Source: Herminiimonas sp. (GTDB taxonomy: Bacteria; Pseudomonadota; Gammaproteobacteria; Burkholderiales; Burkholderiaceae). Taken from it: DNA of 5,377 nucleotides. The notes under the pieces are model-generated. The model was given only the letters and a program-made list of their open reading frames with translations. It did not search any database and had not been told where the DNA came from. Shown in pieces: positions 1 through 5,377 of the stretch (position 1 is its first letter; each line of letters begins with the position of its first letter). The position numbers and the translations under genes were made by a program. The DNA lies in NCBI GenBank assembly GCA_014377155.1, contig JACMQD010000482.1, positions 1 to 5,377 of the forward strand, in the 5' to 3' direction.

Positions 1-372
1 ACCCTGAGTTCACCGCAAGCAGTTAAACAGTATTTGCAACTCCTGATGGGTAACCGACCGCATGAAACGTTTGCGGTTTTGTTCCTCGATGTCAAAAATC
101 GCCTGATCGCGTCCGAGGTCTTGTTTCGTGGAACGTTGACGCATACGAGCGTCTATCCCCGTGAAGTGGTAAAGGCCGCGCTCGGTCATAATGCGGCGAG
201 TGTCCTGCTAGCACATAACCATCCGTCAGGGTCACCTGATCCGAGTCCCGCTGACTTTTCACTGACGCAAGCGATGAAGCAGGCGTTGGCATTGGTCGAT
301 GTGCGTGTTCTCGATCATTTCGTCGTAGCGGGGAAAAATGTTCATTCGTTTGCCGAACACGGGCAGCTTTGA
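1..372 (+). CDS. radC: RadC family protein, JAB/JAMM domain (5' partial)
   Basis: The reading frame is open from base 1 and ends in TGA at 370-372, giving 123 visible residues. RadC proteins are usually about 220-225 residues, so roughly the N-terminal 100, including the helix-hairpin-helix region, lie outside the window. What remains is the JAB1/MPN metal-binding fold. The signature HNHPSG is followed by PSPAD, fitting the JAMM pattern H-x-H-x7-S-x2-D (H72, H74, S82 and D85 of the visible part). The conserved YPRE and the C-terminal DHFVV and SFAEHG blocks are also present. RadC was named for DNA repair, but its biochemical role is unsettled; the JAMM motif suggests a zinc-dependent hydrolase. 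It precedes rpmB-rpmG, the same order as in E. coli and many proteobacteria. No clear terminator follows it, so some transcripts may read into rpmB. The family call is secure; the activity is not. Confidence 0.96.
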   Translation, partial: TLSSPQAVKQYLQLLMGNRPHETFAVLFLDVKNRLIASEVLFRGTLTHTSVYPREVVKAALGHNAASVLLAHNHPSGSPDPSPADFSLTQAMKQALALVDVRVLDHFVVAGKNVHSFAEHGQL

Positions 373-494
373 CGAGTCTTTAACCATTGCCGCAGCCCCA
401 GTCCACTACTGCCGACGTGATCAGGGGTTTTAAGACGGCAAAGCATGCCTGTCTTGGCATTGAAGGTGCGGGCGAATTGCCTTACGGTAGCAAA

Positions 495-508
495 TTAGCG
501 ATCGCTAA
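495..508. repeat. 14-bp perfect palindrome upstream of rpmB
   Basis: The sequence TTAGCGATCGCTAA is a perfect palindrome without spacer. It lies in the radC-rpmB gap, 64 bases before the -35 hexamer of the predicted rpmB promoter. The size suits a dimeric DNA-binding protein, but no regulator can be named. It contains GCGATCGC, which by itself can arise by chance. Confidence 0.5.
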
Positions 509-572
509 CTCGAAGCCGATAAATTGTTAACTTTAATAATTTACTAATGACACAGTTGTTTTACGCAAGTCA

Positions 573-601
573 TTGAAATACCTAAGTTTTTTAGCTATAC
601 T
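573..601 (+). promoter_or_regulatory. sigma70 promoter of rpmB-rpmG
   Basis: A -35 hexamer TTGAAA (573-578) and a -10 hexamer TATACT (596-601) are separated by exactly 17 bp. Each differs from consensus (TTGACA, TATAAT) at one position, and the region around them is AT-rich. Transcription would start near 608, giving a leader of about 34 nt before the rpmB start codon. The strength fits a ribosomal protein operon. Seen in the sequence; not experimentally shown. Confidence 0.85.
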
Positions 602-641
602 CACTTTTTTTCCAATTTCGGAAATCTTTGAGGAGTGAAAC

Positions 642-878
642 ATGGCGCGTGTCTGCCAAGTCACCGGGAAAAAGCCGATGGTCGGCAACAATGTTTCCCA
701 TGCAAACAACAAAACAAAACGCCGCTTTTTGCCTAACCTGCAAAATCGTCGTATTTTTGTTGAGTCTGAAAACCGTTGGGTCTCCCTTCGCCTGTCCAAC
801 GCCGGTCTGCGCGTCATTGACAAACTCGGCATCGATGCCGTGCTCGTCGACATGCGTGCCCGCGGCGAAAAAGTCTAA
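642..878 (+). CDS. rpmB: 50S ribosomal protein L28
   Basis: This 78-residue protein is the same length as E. coli L28 and matches the family throughout. It opens with [11 protein letters not shown], followed by the GNNVSHA segment, then [10 protein letters not shown], the VESENRWV strand, and ends with RARGEKV. L28 is a basic protein of the large ribosomal subunit. The ATG at 642 is preceded by a Shine-Dalgarno AGGAG (631-635) at 6 nt and lies about 34 nt downstream of a strong predicted promoter. rpmG follows after 22 bases, so the two ribosomal proteins are made from one transcript. An overlapping frame starting at 628 lacks family similarity and is a shadow. Nothing is unusual in the protein. 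Confidence 0.98.
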   Translation: MARVCQVTGKKPMVGNNVSHANNKTKRRFLPNLQNRRIFVESENRWVSLRLSNAGLRVIDKLGIDAVLVDMRARGEKV

Positions 879-900
879 CTAGCAGAATAAAGGAATCATC

Positions 901-1068
901 ATGGCTAAATCTGGCCGCGACAAAATCAAGCTGGAATCGACTGCAGGCACGGGTCACTTCTACACGACTACCAAGAACAAACGCACTACTCCGGAAAAAA
1001 TGTCGATTATGAAATTCGATCCGAAGGCACGCAAGCACGTCGAATACAAAGAAACTAAGATCAAGTAA
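901..1068 (+). CDS. rpmG: 50S ribosomal protein L33 (zinc-free type)
   Basis: Reading from ATG at 901 gives 55 codons and a TAA stop at 1066-1068. The product contains the hallmark [14 protein letters not shown] (residues 15-28), then TPEKM, KFDP, and ends with EYKETKIK. Length and sequence match E. coli L33 closely. The protein has no cysteine, so it is the C-minus form that does not bind zinc, unlike paralogues with two CxxC pairs. The Shine-Dalgarno AGGA (891-894) lies 6 nt before the start. It is the second gene of the rpmB-rpmG operon, and a strong intrinsic terminator begins 19 bases after its stop. In E. coli mutM follows rpmG; here the next gene is a convergent desaturase. Confidence 0.98.
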   Translation: MAKSGRDKIKLESTAGTGHFYTTTKNKRTTPEKMSIMKFDPKARKHVEYKETKIK

Positions 1069-1087
1069 GCGATTTTCGTTTCACAAG

Positions 1088-1121
1088 AAAAGGCCGTTCG
1101 TTTTTGCGAACGGCCTTTTTG
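1088..1121 (+). terminator. intrinsic terminator of rpmB-rpmG
   Basis: A perfect 9-bp GC-rich stem, GGCCGTTCG (1092-1100) pairing with CGAACGGCC (1107-1115), has a 6-nt loop TTTTTG and is followed by TTTTT (1116-1120). Four A residues (1088-1091) upstream can pair with the T tract and extend the helix, so it may also act on the opposite strand. It lies just downstream of the rpmG stop. Confidence 0.95.
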
Positions 1122-1182
1122 TTTGCGCAAAGCCGAGGATGGCGACCGCGAAAGTGGACGGTTTGATTAGACTACGCAGCAT

Positions 1183-1197
1183 GCGATTTGAAATCGC
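1183..1197. repeat. 15-bp inverted repeat between convergent genes
   Basis: GCGATTT-G-AAATCGC is a perfect inverted repeat with a 1-base centre. It lies in the non-coding stretch between the rpmG terminator and the desaturase terminator. The stem has no T tract and too small a loop for a terminator. It may be a protein-binding site, decay debris or chance. Nothing else recognisable was seen at 1122-1241. Confidence 0.4.
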
Positions 1198-1241
1198 CAT
1201 CATTCCTGTTTGCGGGCGCGCTTGACGCGAACCATGCATGC

Positions 1242-1263
1242 AAAAAGCCCAGAAACCGGGCTT
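1242..1263 (-). terminator. intrinsic terminator of the desaturase gene
   Basis: Read on the minus strand, AAGCCC (1263-1258) pairs with GGGCTT (1250-1245) around a 7-nt loop, and the T run extends to 1242. The stem is only 6 bp, so termination may be moderate. It starts 56 bases downstream of the desaturase stop codon and faces the rpmG terminator, so the two convergent units are separated from both sides. Confidence 0.8.
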
Positions 1264-1318
1264 AATGTCCTACACCGAACCATCAAGTCACCAGGACTGA
1301 ACAGCTAGCTACGATCTC

Positions 1319-2527
1319 TTACGCATAGCTGCGCAGGCTCCGGGAAAAATCGCGCAGGGCATTGATGCCGGACGCTTCGGCACGAACACACCAATCCTGC
1401 AGCTGGTGCAGCAACTGATCGCTAGTAGCATGTGAGCGCTCCCAGATCGCCGACAGTTCTACACGCATTTCGTGCATTGTCTGCAGCGCCTTGCTATGCA
1501 CGAATAACTGCGTCAACTGCTCTTTTTGTGGTGCTGCCAGTTTCGCAGGTTCACGCTGTAACAGTTTTTTCGACGATTTCAGAAAACTCGATTCGAGCTT
1601 TGATTTTTCCTTCAGGTGCTCCACTTCGTCATGCCAGGCCAGCTTGAGCGACTTTGCATATTTCGCCATCACGTCGTAGCGATTGGAAATCACCGATTGC
1701 AGCGTTTCGATGTCAGCGACCAGTTTTTCTCGGTCGAACTTCGGCGCCGGTGCAATTTTCTTCACTTTGGCCAAACCGCACATTTCAAGAATGCGGATGT
1801 ACATCCAGCCGATGTCGAATTCGTACCACTTCGACGACAACTTGGCCGAGGTGCCGAAAGTATGATGATTGTTGTGCAGTTCCTCACCACCGATCAGGAT
1901 GCCGAACGGGATGATGTTGGTTGCAGCGTCGGCGCAATCGTAATTGCGATATCCCCAATAGTGACCGATGCCGTTGATGATGCCGGCAGCCGTAATTGGA
2001 ATCCACAACATCTGCACTGCCCATACCGTAATGCCGATTGCACCGAACAGCAGCACGTCGACGATCAGCATCAGAGCAACGCCGAGCCCGCTATGCTTGG
2101 TGTAGACATTACGCTCGACCCAGTCGTTAGGTGCGCCATGACCATATTTCTCGACCGTCTCGACATTCTTTGATTCGACCCGATACATTTCGGAGCCTTC
2201 GAGCAGCACTTTCTTAATGCCACGGGTGACCGGACTGTGTGGATCTTCTTCGGTTTCGCACTTGGCGTGATGCTTGCGATGTACCGCAGCCCATTCCCTG
2301 GTAATCATGCCAGTGGTGAGCCAGAGCCAGAAACGGAAGAAATGGCTGGGCAATGCATGCAGTTCCAGCGCTCGATGCGCCTGGCAGCGATGCAGGTAGA
2401 TCGTCACACCGGCAATCGTCAGATGGGTGAAGAGCATGGTGTACCAGAACACGCCCCAACCGCTCGCTTCGAGCAGTCCGGTATTCAAAAAACCAAGCAC
2501 TGCATCAAAACCTGTACTTAAAATCAT
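1319..2527 (-). CDS. desA: Membrane fatty acid desaturase, delta-9 DesA/SCD type, with helical C-terminal extension
   Basis: The product is 402 residues. It is an integral-membrane di-iron desaturase that would insert a cis double bond into acyl chains, probably at delta-9, using O2 and electrons from a redox partner. The three histidine boxes are present: HRCQAH (46-51), HRKHH (83-87) and HNNHH (218-222), plus the family's extra histidine in NGIGHYWGYRNY (H189). Hydrophobic segments occur at about 25-45, 62-75, 147-170 and 172-187. After about residue 265 a charged, probably helical tail of some 135 residues follows. The start is set at 2527, where GGAG lies 5 nt upstream of ATG; a longer frame from 2578 has no such signal and would run through an inverted repeat. 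The substrate (phospholipid-bound as in Pseudomonas DesA, or acyl-CoA) cannot be told from sequence, and the symbol is by family resemblance only. Confidence 0.93.
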   Translation of the reverse strand: MILSTGFDAVLGFLNTGLLEASGWGVFWYTMLFTHLTIAGVTIYLHRCQAHRALELHALPSHFFRFWLWLTTGMITREWAAVHRKHHAKCETEEDPHSPVTRGIKKVLLEGSEMYRVESKNVETVEKYGHGAPNDWVERNVYTKHSGLGVALMLIVDVLLFGAIGITVWAVQMLWIPITAAGIINGIGHYWGYRNYDCADAATNIIPFGILIGGEELHNNHHTFGTSAKLSSKWYEFDIGWMYIRILEMCGLAKVKKIAPAPKFDREKLVADIETLQSVISNRYDVMAKYAKSLKLAWHDEVEHLKEKSKLESSFLKSSKKLLQREPAKLAAPQKEQLTQLFVHSKALQTMHEMRVELSAIWERSHATSDQLLHQLQDWCVRAEASGINALRDFSRSLRSYA

Positions 2528-2532
2528 TACTA

Positions 2533-2536
2533 CTCC
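2533..2536 (-). promoter_or_regulatory. ribosome binding site deciding the desaturase start
   Basis: On the minus strand GGAG (2536-2533) is followed by 5 nt and ATG (2527-2525). This favours the 402-residue form over an in-frame upstream start at 2578, which would add 17 residues without conserved content and would place the inverted repeat at 2557-2572 inside the coding region. Confidence 0.8.
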
Positions 2537-2551
2537 ATTGATAACGACGTT

Positions 2552-2580
2552 ATTATGGTTCACAAGTGAACCACGCAAAG
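2552..2580 (-). promoter_or_regulatory. possible desaturase promoter with operator-like inverted repeat
   Basis: The minus strand carries CATAAT (2557-2552), one base from the -10 consensus. A poor -35, TTTGCG (2579-2574, 16-bp spacing) or CTTTGC (2580-2575, 17-bp spacing), lies upstream. Between them is the perfect inverted repeat GGTTCACTTGTGAACC (2572-2557), two 7-bp arms around TT. Transcription would start near 2545, about 18 nt before the start codon. A weak -35 and a palindrome filling the spacer suit a regulated promoter. The palindrome is certain; the promoter assignment is tentative. Confidence 0.5.
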
Positions 2581-2603
2581 GAAGCTTTAACTGAATCTAC
2601 GGT

Positions 2604-2629
2604 GAAATGTACGCTGCGAATTGTACGCT
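2604..2629 (-). repeat. two direct AGCGTACA boxes upstream of the desaturase
   Basis: On the minus strand AGCGTACA occurs at 2629-2622 and again at 2615-2608, a period of 14 bp. The match extends to 12-bp units agreeing at 11 of 12 positions (2629-2618 and 2615-2604). They lie between the end of the channel gene and the possible desaturase promoter, in non-coding DNA. From memory, AGCGTACA resembles the half-site of the FabR operator of gammaproteobacteria; that link is inference. Confidence 0.6.
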
Positions 2630-2652
2630 CTTTAGCGCCGTCAATGCAGGGG

Positions 2653-3999
2653 TCAAGGCGACGAGACAGGCGGTGTTACAGGTGTTACAACGGGAATCAA
2701 ATTTCCTTCGTTACTCCAGCCGCCCATGATGTGAATTTCGCGTTGTGGATACGGCAAGCGGATTTTTCGATCCTGGACCAGTTTCCAAATCGCGCGATTT
2801 ACTTCAGACACCACATTCATCCGTCCGTTCTCGGGATCGCTGATCCAGAATCCGATTTCCATTTCCAGACCGTCCTGGCCAAACCGAATTAACTGGGCCT
2901 GTGGCGCCGGCTCTTTCAAAACGCGGTCGACTTGCATCGCCACGGCTCCCAATTGCTCGATCAAAGGTTCAATATCGGTTTCATAAGCAACCGTGAGTTG
3001 GGTATTGAGCCGCAGTACGCGGTCCGACAAGGAATGGTTCTGTACCGGACTGGCGATCAGCATTTCGTTCGGTATTACTGTTTCGACGCCGTCGAGGCTC
3101 CGCACGATCGTGTAACGTGTATTGATCCGGGTGACCTGTCCATAATATTTGTCGACGGTGACCATGTCGCCGATGGCAAGGCTGCGTTCCAGCAGGATCA
3201 CAAAACCGGATATGTAGCTGCTGACGATCTTCTGCAAGCCAAGACCAAGGCCGACACCGAGCGCGCCGCCGAAGACCGAAAGTACCGTCAGGTCGATGCC
3301 GACCAGCGACAGACTCACCAGCACCGCCACGAGAACCAGCAAGGCCTTGCCGAGACGTGCCATGACCACGCGCATCGAGGAATGCATCGTATCGAGGCGC
3401 ATCAGCCGCTCTTCGAGCAGCGCGCTGCACCACAACGCCAGGATTACGGTAACCACGACGGAAACGGCGCCCTGCACGATCGATAGCAGCGATTCTTTAT
3501 GGCGACCGACAGGCACTAACGTGTTGTCGAGATAACCAATCAGCTCTGGCCACAGTCCCGTGATGTAGAGTGCCACGCCAACCCACACCACCACTGCAAA
3601 AACCTTTTCGAACATCAACAGCAGGCTACCGGCATGACCGCCCCGGGCAAACACCCGCCGAAGGACGTAGAAGGCAAACCGGATCAGCGCAAACGAGGCG
3701 ACCAGCGGAATGGCCAGACGCAGCACATTGACTTGCTGCCATTGGCCGAGAATCGGTCGGGCGACGGCAATCAGCATCAGGGCCAACACGGGCGACAGCA
3801 CGCGCCCAAAGCTTTCTACACCGAGGCGCACGAACCGCAGTTCGCGATCGCTGCCCGTAACCAGTTTGCGCAGCATGCGCGCACCGGCCCAGCCGAGGCC
3901 GAAACAAATTAGCAGTATGCCTATCTGCCAGAGCAGCTTCGGGTTATGAAGGTCGGTTCCTAGACTGGAAAGTACATCGTCGAGCAGCGTCTGGTTCAT
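2653..3999 (-). CDS. MscS-family mechanosensitive ion channel
   Basis: The product is 448 residues, an inner-membrane channel that would open under membrane tension to release small solutes during hypo-osmotic shock. Hydrophobic segments lie at about 23-42, 66-84, 93-113, 128-149, 172-195 and 217-234. They are followed by the pore-lining helix and its extension (about 237-270), with the Gly/Ala-rich GGALGVGLGLGLQ pattern typical of MscS TM3. The beta domain follows, with GDMVTVDKYYGQV (278-290) and the family signature VIPNEMLI (308-315). The soluble alpha/beta domain ends in LPYPQREIHI. It has more transmembrane helices than E. coli MscS (three, 286 residues), so it is a larger paralogue. 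The last 15 residues are Pro/Val/Thr-rich. The ATG overlaps the stop of the upstream gene (ATGA) and has no clear Shine-Dalgarno, only an A-rich stretch, so translation is probably coupled. Confidence 0.95.
   Translation of the reverse strand: MNQTLLDDVLSSLGTDLHNPKLLWQIGILLICFGLGWAGARMLRKLVTGSDRELRFVRLGVESFGRVLSPVLALMLIAVARPILGQWQQVNVLRLAIPLVASFALIRFAFYVLRRVFARGGHAGSLLLMFEKVFAVVVWVGVALYITGLWPELIGYLDNTLVPVGRHKESLLSIVQGAVSVVVTVILALWCSALLEERLMRLDTMHSSMRVVMARLGKALLVLVAVLVSLSLVGIDLTVLSVFGGALGVGLGLGLQKIVSSYISGFVILLERSLAIGDMVTVDKYYGQVTRINTRYTIVRSLDGVETVIPNEMLIASPVQNHSLSDRVLRLNTQLTVAYETDIEPLIEQLGAVAMQVDRVLKEPAPQAQLIRFGQDGLEMEIGFWISDPENGRMNVVSEVNRAIWKLVQDRKIRLPYPQREIHIMGGWSNEGNLIPVVTPVTPPVSSP
2672..2689. 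repeat. tandem 9-bp duplication at the 3' end of the channel gene
   Basis: GGTGTTACA is present twice in exact tandem (2672-2680 and 2681-2689). On the coding (minus) strand this yields a repeated Val-Thr-Pro in the Pro-rich tail of the channel protein. It preserves frame and may vary in copy number by slippage. Confidence 0.7.
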
Positions 4000-4562
4000 T
4001 TTTTATACGGTATGGCGTCGAGCCGGTGACGTTCCCAGTTAACCGCGTAGCGCGCGGCGAGAACAGGCTGTTTGCGTAGGATGAGGATGTTTTCGGCGTT
4101 CTTGTATTGCGCCGACCAGGTGAAATTGAAGCTGCCTGTAATGACAGTCGCATCCTTGCCGGCCGGATCGATGATGATCAGTTTGTTATGGGCATTCTGG
4201 TATTTTGTTTCGAGCCAGACTGGAATCCCGGCTTCGGCCAAGTCGGCCAGCTTGGACGACCTGACATCCCGGGCCTGATCGGCGTCGGCGAGCACACGCA
4301 CCGAAACGCTGCGGTGCTGCGCGGCGATCAGTGCGTTGGCAATTTTCTTGTTCGTCAGGAGGTACGCTTGAACGAGCACTTCTTTTTTCGCTTCGGCAAG
4401 CGTCTCGACGATCAGCGCCTCGACATCGTCCCACGGCGAGAACGCCGCCTGAACCGTGCCCTGCGCGGCAACCACCGGTGGACCGGCGTCGAATGCCTGG
4501 ACTAGGGGCGCGAAGACCAGCAGGCAGGCGCAGGCGCACCAGCGTCGCGCCAGCAGGGTCAT
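3996..4562 (-). CDS. Secreted phospholipase D-superfamily protein, single HKD motif (Nuc endonuclease-like)
   Basis: The 188-residue product begins with a signal peptide (basic RR at 6-7, hydrophobic 9-21, likely cleavage after VQA at 21-23), so it should act in the periplasm or outside. The mature part is one PLD domain. The motif HNKLIIID (125-132) fits HxK-x4-D, followed by GSFNFT (143-148) and a downstream KNAEN (154-158). One HKD per chain and this size match the Nuc endonuclease of the pKM101/Salmonella type, which forms its active site from two subunits. Likely chemistry is phosphodiester hydrolysis via a phosphohistidine intermediate; nuclease rather than lipase is inferred from the resemblance. 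Its ATG overlaps the stop of the methyltransferase gene and its stop overlaps the channel gene start, both as ATGA. AGGA lies only 2 nt before the start, so coupling probably helps initiation. Confidence 0.92.
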   Translation of the reverse strand: MTLLARRWCACACLLVFAPLVQAFDAGPPVVAAQGTVQAAFSPWDDVEALIVETLAEAKKEVLVQAYLLTNKKIANALIAAQHRSVSVRVLADADQARDVRSSKLADLAEAGIPVWLETKYQNAHNKLIIIDPAGKDATVITGSFNFTWSAQYKNAENILILRKQPVLAARYAVNWERHRLDAIPYKK

Positions 4563-5377
4563 TTCCTGCGTTCGAGCACGGCCGCAAAGAAGCCATCAGT
4601 CTGATGGAGATGCGGCATCAGTTTCAGGTAATCCTGCATGTCGAGCTCGACCTTCTGCTCGGCCAATACTTCTTTCATCGGTACCAGGACGAAATCTTCA
4701 TGCGCAGCCAGAAACTGGGTCACGATCGCTTCGTTCTCTTCGTCGAGCAGGCTGCAGGTGGCGTATACCAGTCGGCCACCTTGCTTGACCAGGCGTGCCG
4801 CGCTCGAGAGGATCGCGGTTTGCTTGACATTCAGTTCGGCCAGGCCTTCCTGGGTCTGACGCCATTTGACGTCCGGATTGCGGCGCAGGGTACCCAAGCC
4901 GCTACACGGTGCATCGACCAGCACGCGGTCGATCTTGCCGGCCAGACGCTTGATCTTGGCATCGTTTTCATGAGCGATCTGGACCGGATGCACATTCGAC
5001 AAGCCGCTACGCGCAAGACGGGGCTTGAGCTTGGTAAGGCGCTTTTCGGAAATATCGAAAGCATAAAGGCGTCCGGTATTGCGCATGGCCGCGCCCAGCG
5101 CCAGCGTCTTGCCGCCTGCACCGGCACAGAAGTCGACCACCATCTCGCCGCGCTTGGCGCCGACCACCAGGGACAGCAATTGGCTGCCTTCGTCCTGCAC
5201 TTCGATCGCGCCGCTTTGAAACAGCGGCAGGTTTTGCAGCGCCGGCTTTTTGACAACGCGAATACCCAGCTGCGAATAAGGCGTCGGCTCGCACAGGATA
5301 GGCGCTGTCGCCAGCGCTTCGATGACTTCTTCGCGTTTGGCCTTGACGGTATTGACCCGCAGGTCGAGCGGTGCCGG
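4559..5377 (-). CDS. RsmB/NOP-family RNA (cytosine-C5) methyltransferase (5' partial)
   Basis: The frame is open to the window edge, giving 272 visible residues ending in ERRK. This is a class I SAM-dependent methyltransferase that would make 5-methylcytosine in RNA, most likely rRNA. In order, visible residues show PLDLRVNT (3-10), QDEGSQ (61-66), SAM motif I DFCAGAGGKT (82-91), the acidic residue after motif I in YAFDIS (D108), DAPCSG (155-160) and YATCS (205-209). C158 and C208 are the two family cysteines: in this family the TCS cysteine attacks C6 of the base and the PCS cysteine assists product release. An internal GTG at 5200 is not the start, because conserved sequence continues upstream. 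The N-terminus, where true RsmB has a NusB-like domain, is not visible, so RsmB itself and an RsmB-like paralogue cannot be told apart; no symbol is given. Confidence 0.95.
   Translation of the reverse strand, partial: PAPLDLRVNTVKAKREEVIEALATAPILCEPTPYSQLGIRVVKKPALQNLPLFQSGAIEVQDEGSQLLSLVVGAKRGEMVVDFCAGAGGKTLALGAAMRNTGRLYAFDISEKRLTKLKPRLARSGLSNVHPVQIAHENDAKIKRLAGKIDRVLVDAPCSGLGTLRRNPDVKWRQTQEGLAELNVKQTAILSSAARLVKQGGRLVYATCSLLDEENEAIVTQFLAAHEDFVLVPMKEVLAEQKVELDMQDYLKLMPHLHQTDGFFAAVLERRK

Noticed and set aside
445..460. Possible hairpin ATGCC/GGCAT after radC as a terminator
   Set aside because: The stem is only 5 bp, of mixed composition, and lacks a T run; it does not support a terminator call.
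498..505. GCGATCGC as a HIP1 element of cyanobacteria
   Set aside because: The genes are clearly proteobacterial, and a single octamer of this kind is not evidence for HIP1.
628..882. Overlapping frame of 84 codons in the rpmB region
   Set aside because: Shadow of rpmB, whose product matches L28 end to end and has its own ribosome binding site.
1616..2173. Open frame of 185 codons on the plus strand
   Set aside because: It lies opposite the desaturase gene, which has intact histidine boxes and a good ribosome binding site. The plus-strand product shows no family features and is a shadow.
2613..2640. Terminator between the channel gene and the desaturase
   Set aside because: On the minus strand only a 4-bp CGCT/AGCG hairpin is seen, without a T tract, so I did not call a terminator there.
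2932..3486. Open frame of 184 codons on the plus strand
   Set aside because: It is antisense to the MscS-family channel gene, with a His/Gln/Asp-rich composition typical of the complement of a GC-rich gene and no recognisable domain.
4186..4596. Open frame of 136 codons on the minus strand
   Set aside because: It is an alternate frame of the HKD protein gene. The real frame carries a signal peptide and an intact HKD motif; this one is Arg/Ala-rich with no motif.
3996..5377. Nuclease plus MscS-like channel as an anti-phage defence module
   Set aside because: The HKD protein has a signal peptide, placing it outside the cytoplasm, and the genes sit with housekeeping functions. No sensor or nucleotide-signalling component is present, so there is no support for a defence system.

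Overview
This window looks like a chromosomal housekeeping stretch from a betaproteobacterium, most likely of the Oxalobacteraceae type. The reasons are the radC-rpmB-rpmG order, the L28 and L33 sequences, and moderate GC content. The family placement is inference; no marker in the window settles the genus. I see no tRNA, rRNA, insertion sequence, CRISPR array, phage gene or attachment site.

Left part, plus strand (1-1121): the 3' end of radC (JAB/JAMM domain) runs in from outside the window. A 269-base gap follows, holding a 14-bp perfect palindrome and a near-consensus sigma70 promoter. Then come rpmB (L28) and rpmG (L33), separated by 22 bases and closed by a strong intrinsic terminator at 1088-1121.

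Middle (1122-2652): a short non-coding stretch separates rpmG from a convergent minus-strand gene for a membrane fatty acid desaturase of the stearoyl-CoA desaturase/DesA type. Its own minus-strand terminator lies at 1242-1263. The 125 bases upstream of the desaturase hold two direct AGCGTACA boxes and a perfect 16-bp inverted repeat that abuts a possible -10 element. This is the most interesting regulatory region here: it looks like a site where a TetR-type regulator of unsaturated fatty acid synthesis (FabR/DesT-like) could act.

Right part, minus strand (2653-5377): three genes lie head to tail, each junction a 4-base ATGA stop/start overlap. In order of transcription they are an RsmB/NOP-family RNA cytosine-C5 methyltransferase (5' end outside the window), a small secreted single-HKD phospholipase-D-superfamily protein resembling the Nuc endonuclease, and an MscS-family mechanosensitive channel. 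The overlaps imply one transcript and translational coupling. No terminator is visible between the channel gene and the desaturase, so some read-through into the desaturase is possible.

Taken together, the desaturase and channel are both envelope functions (membrane fluidity and tension), the nuclease-like protein is probably periplasmic, and the rest are translation and RNA-modification genes. I did not find a convincing new multi-gene system. The points most worth following are the desaturase control region, its helical C-terminal extension, and the unusual gene combination of the overlapping operon.
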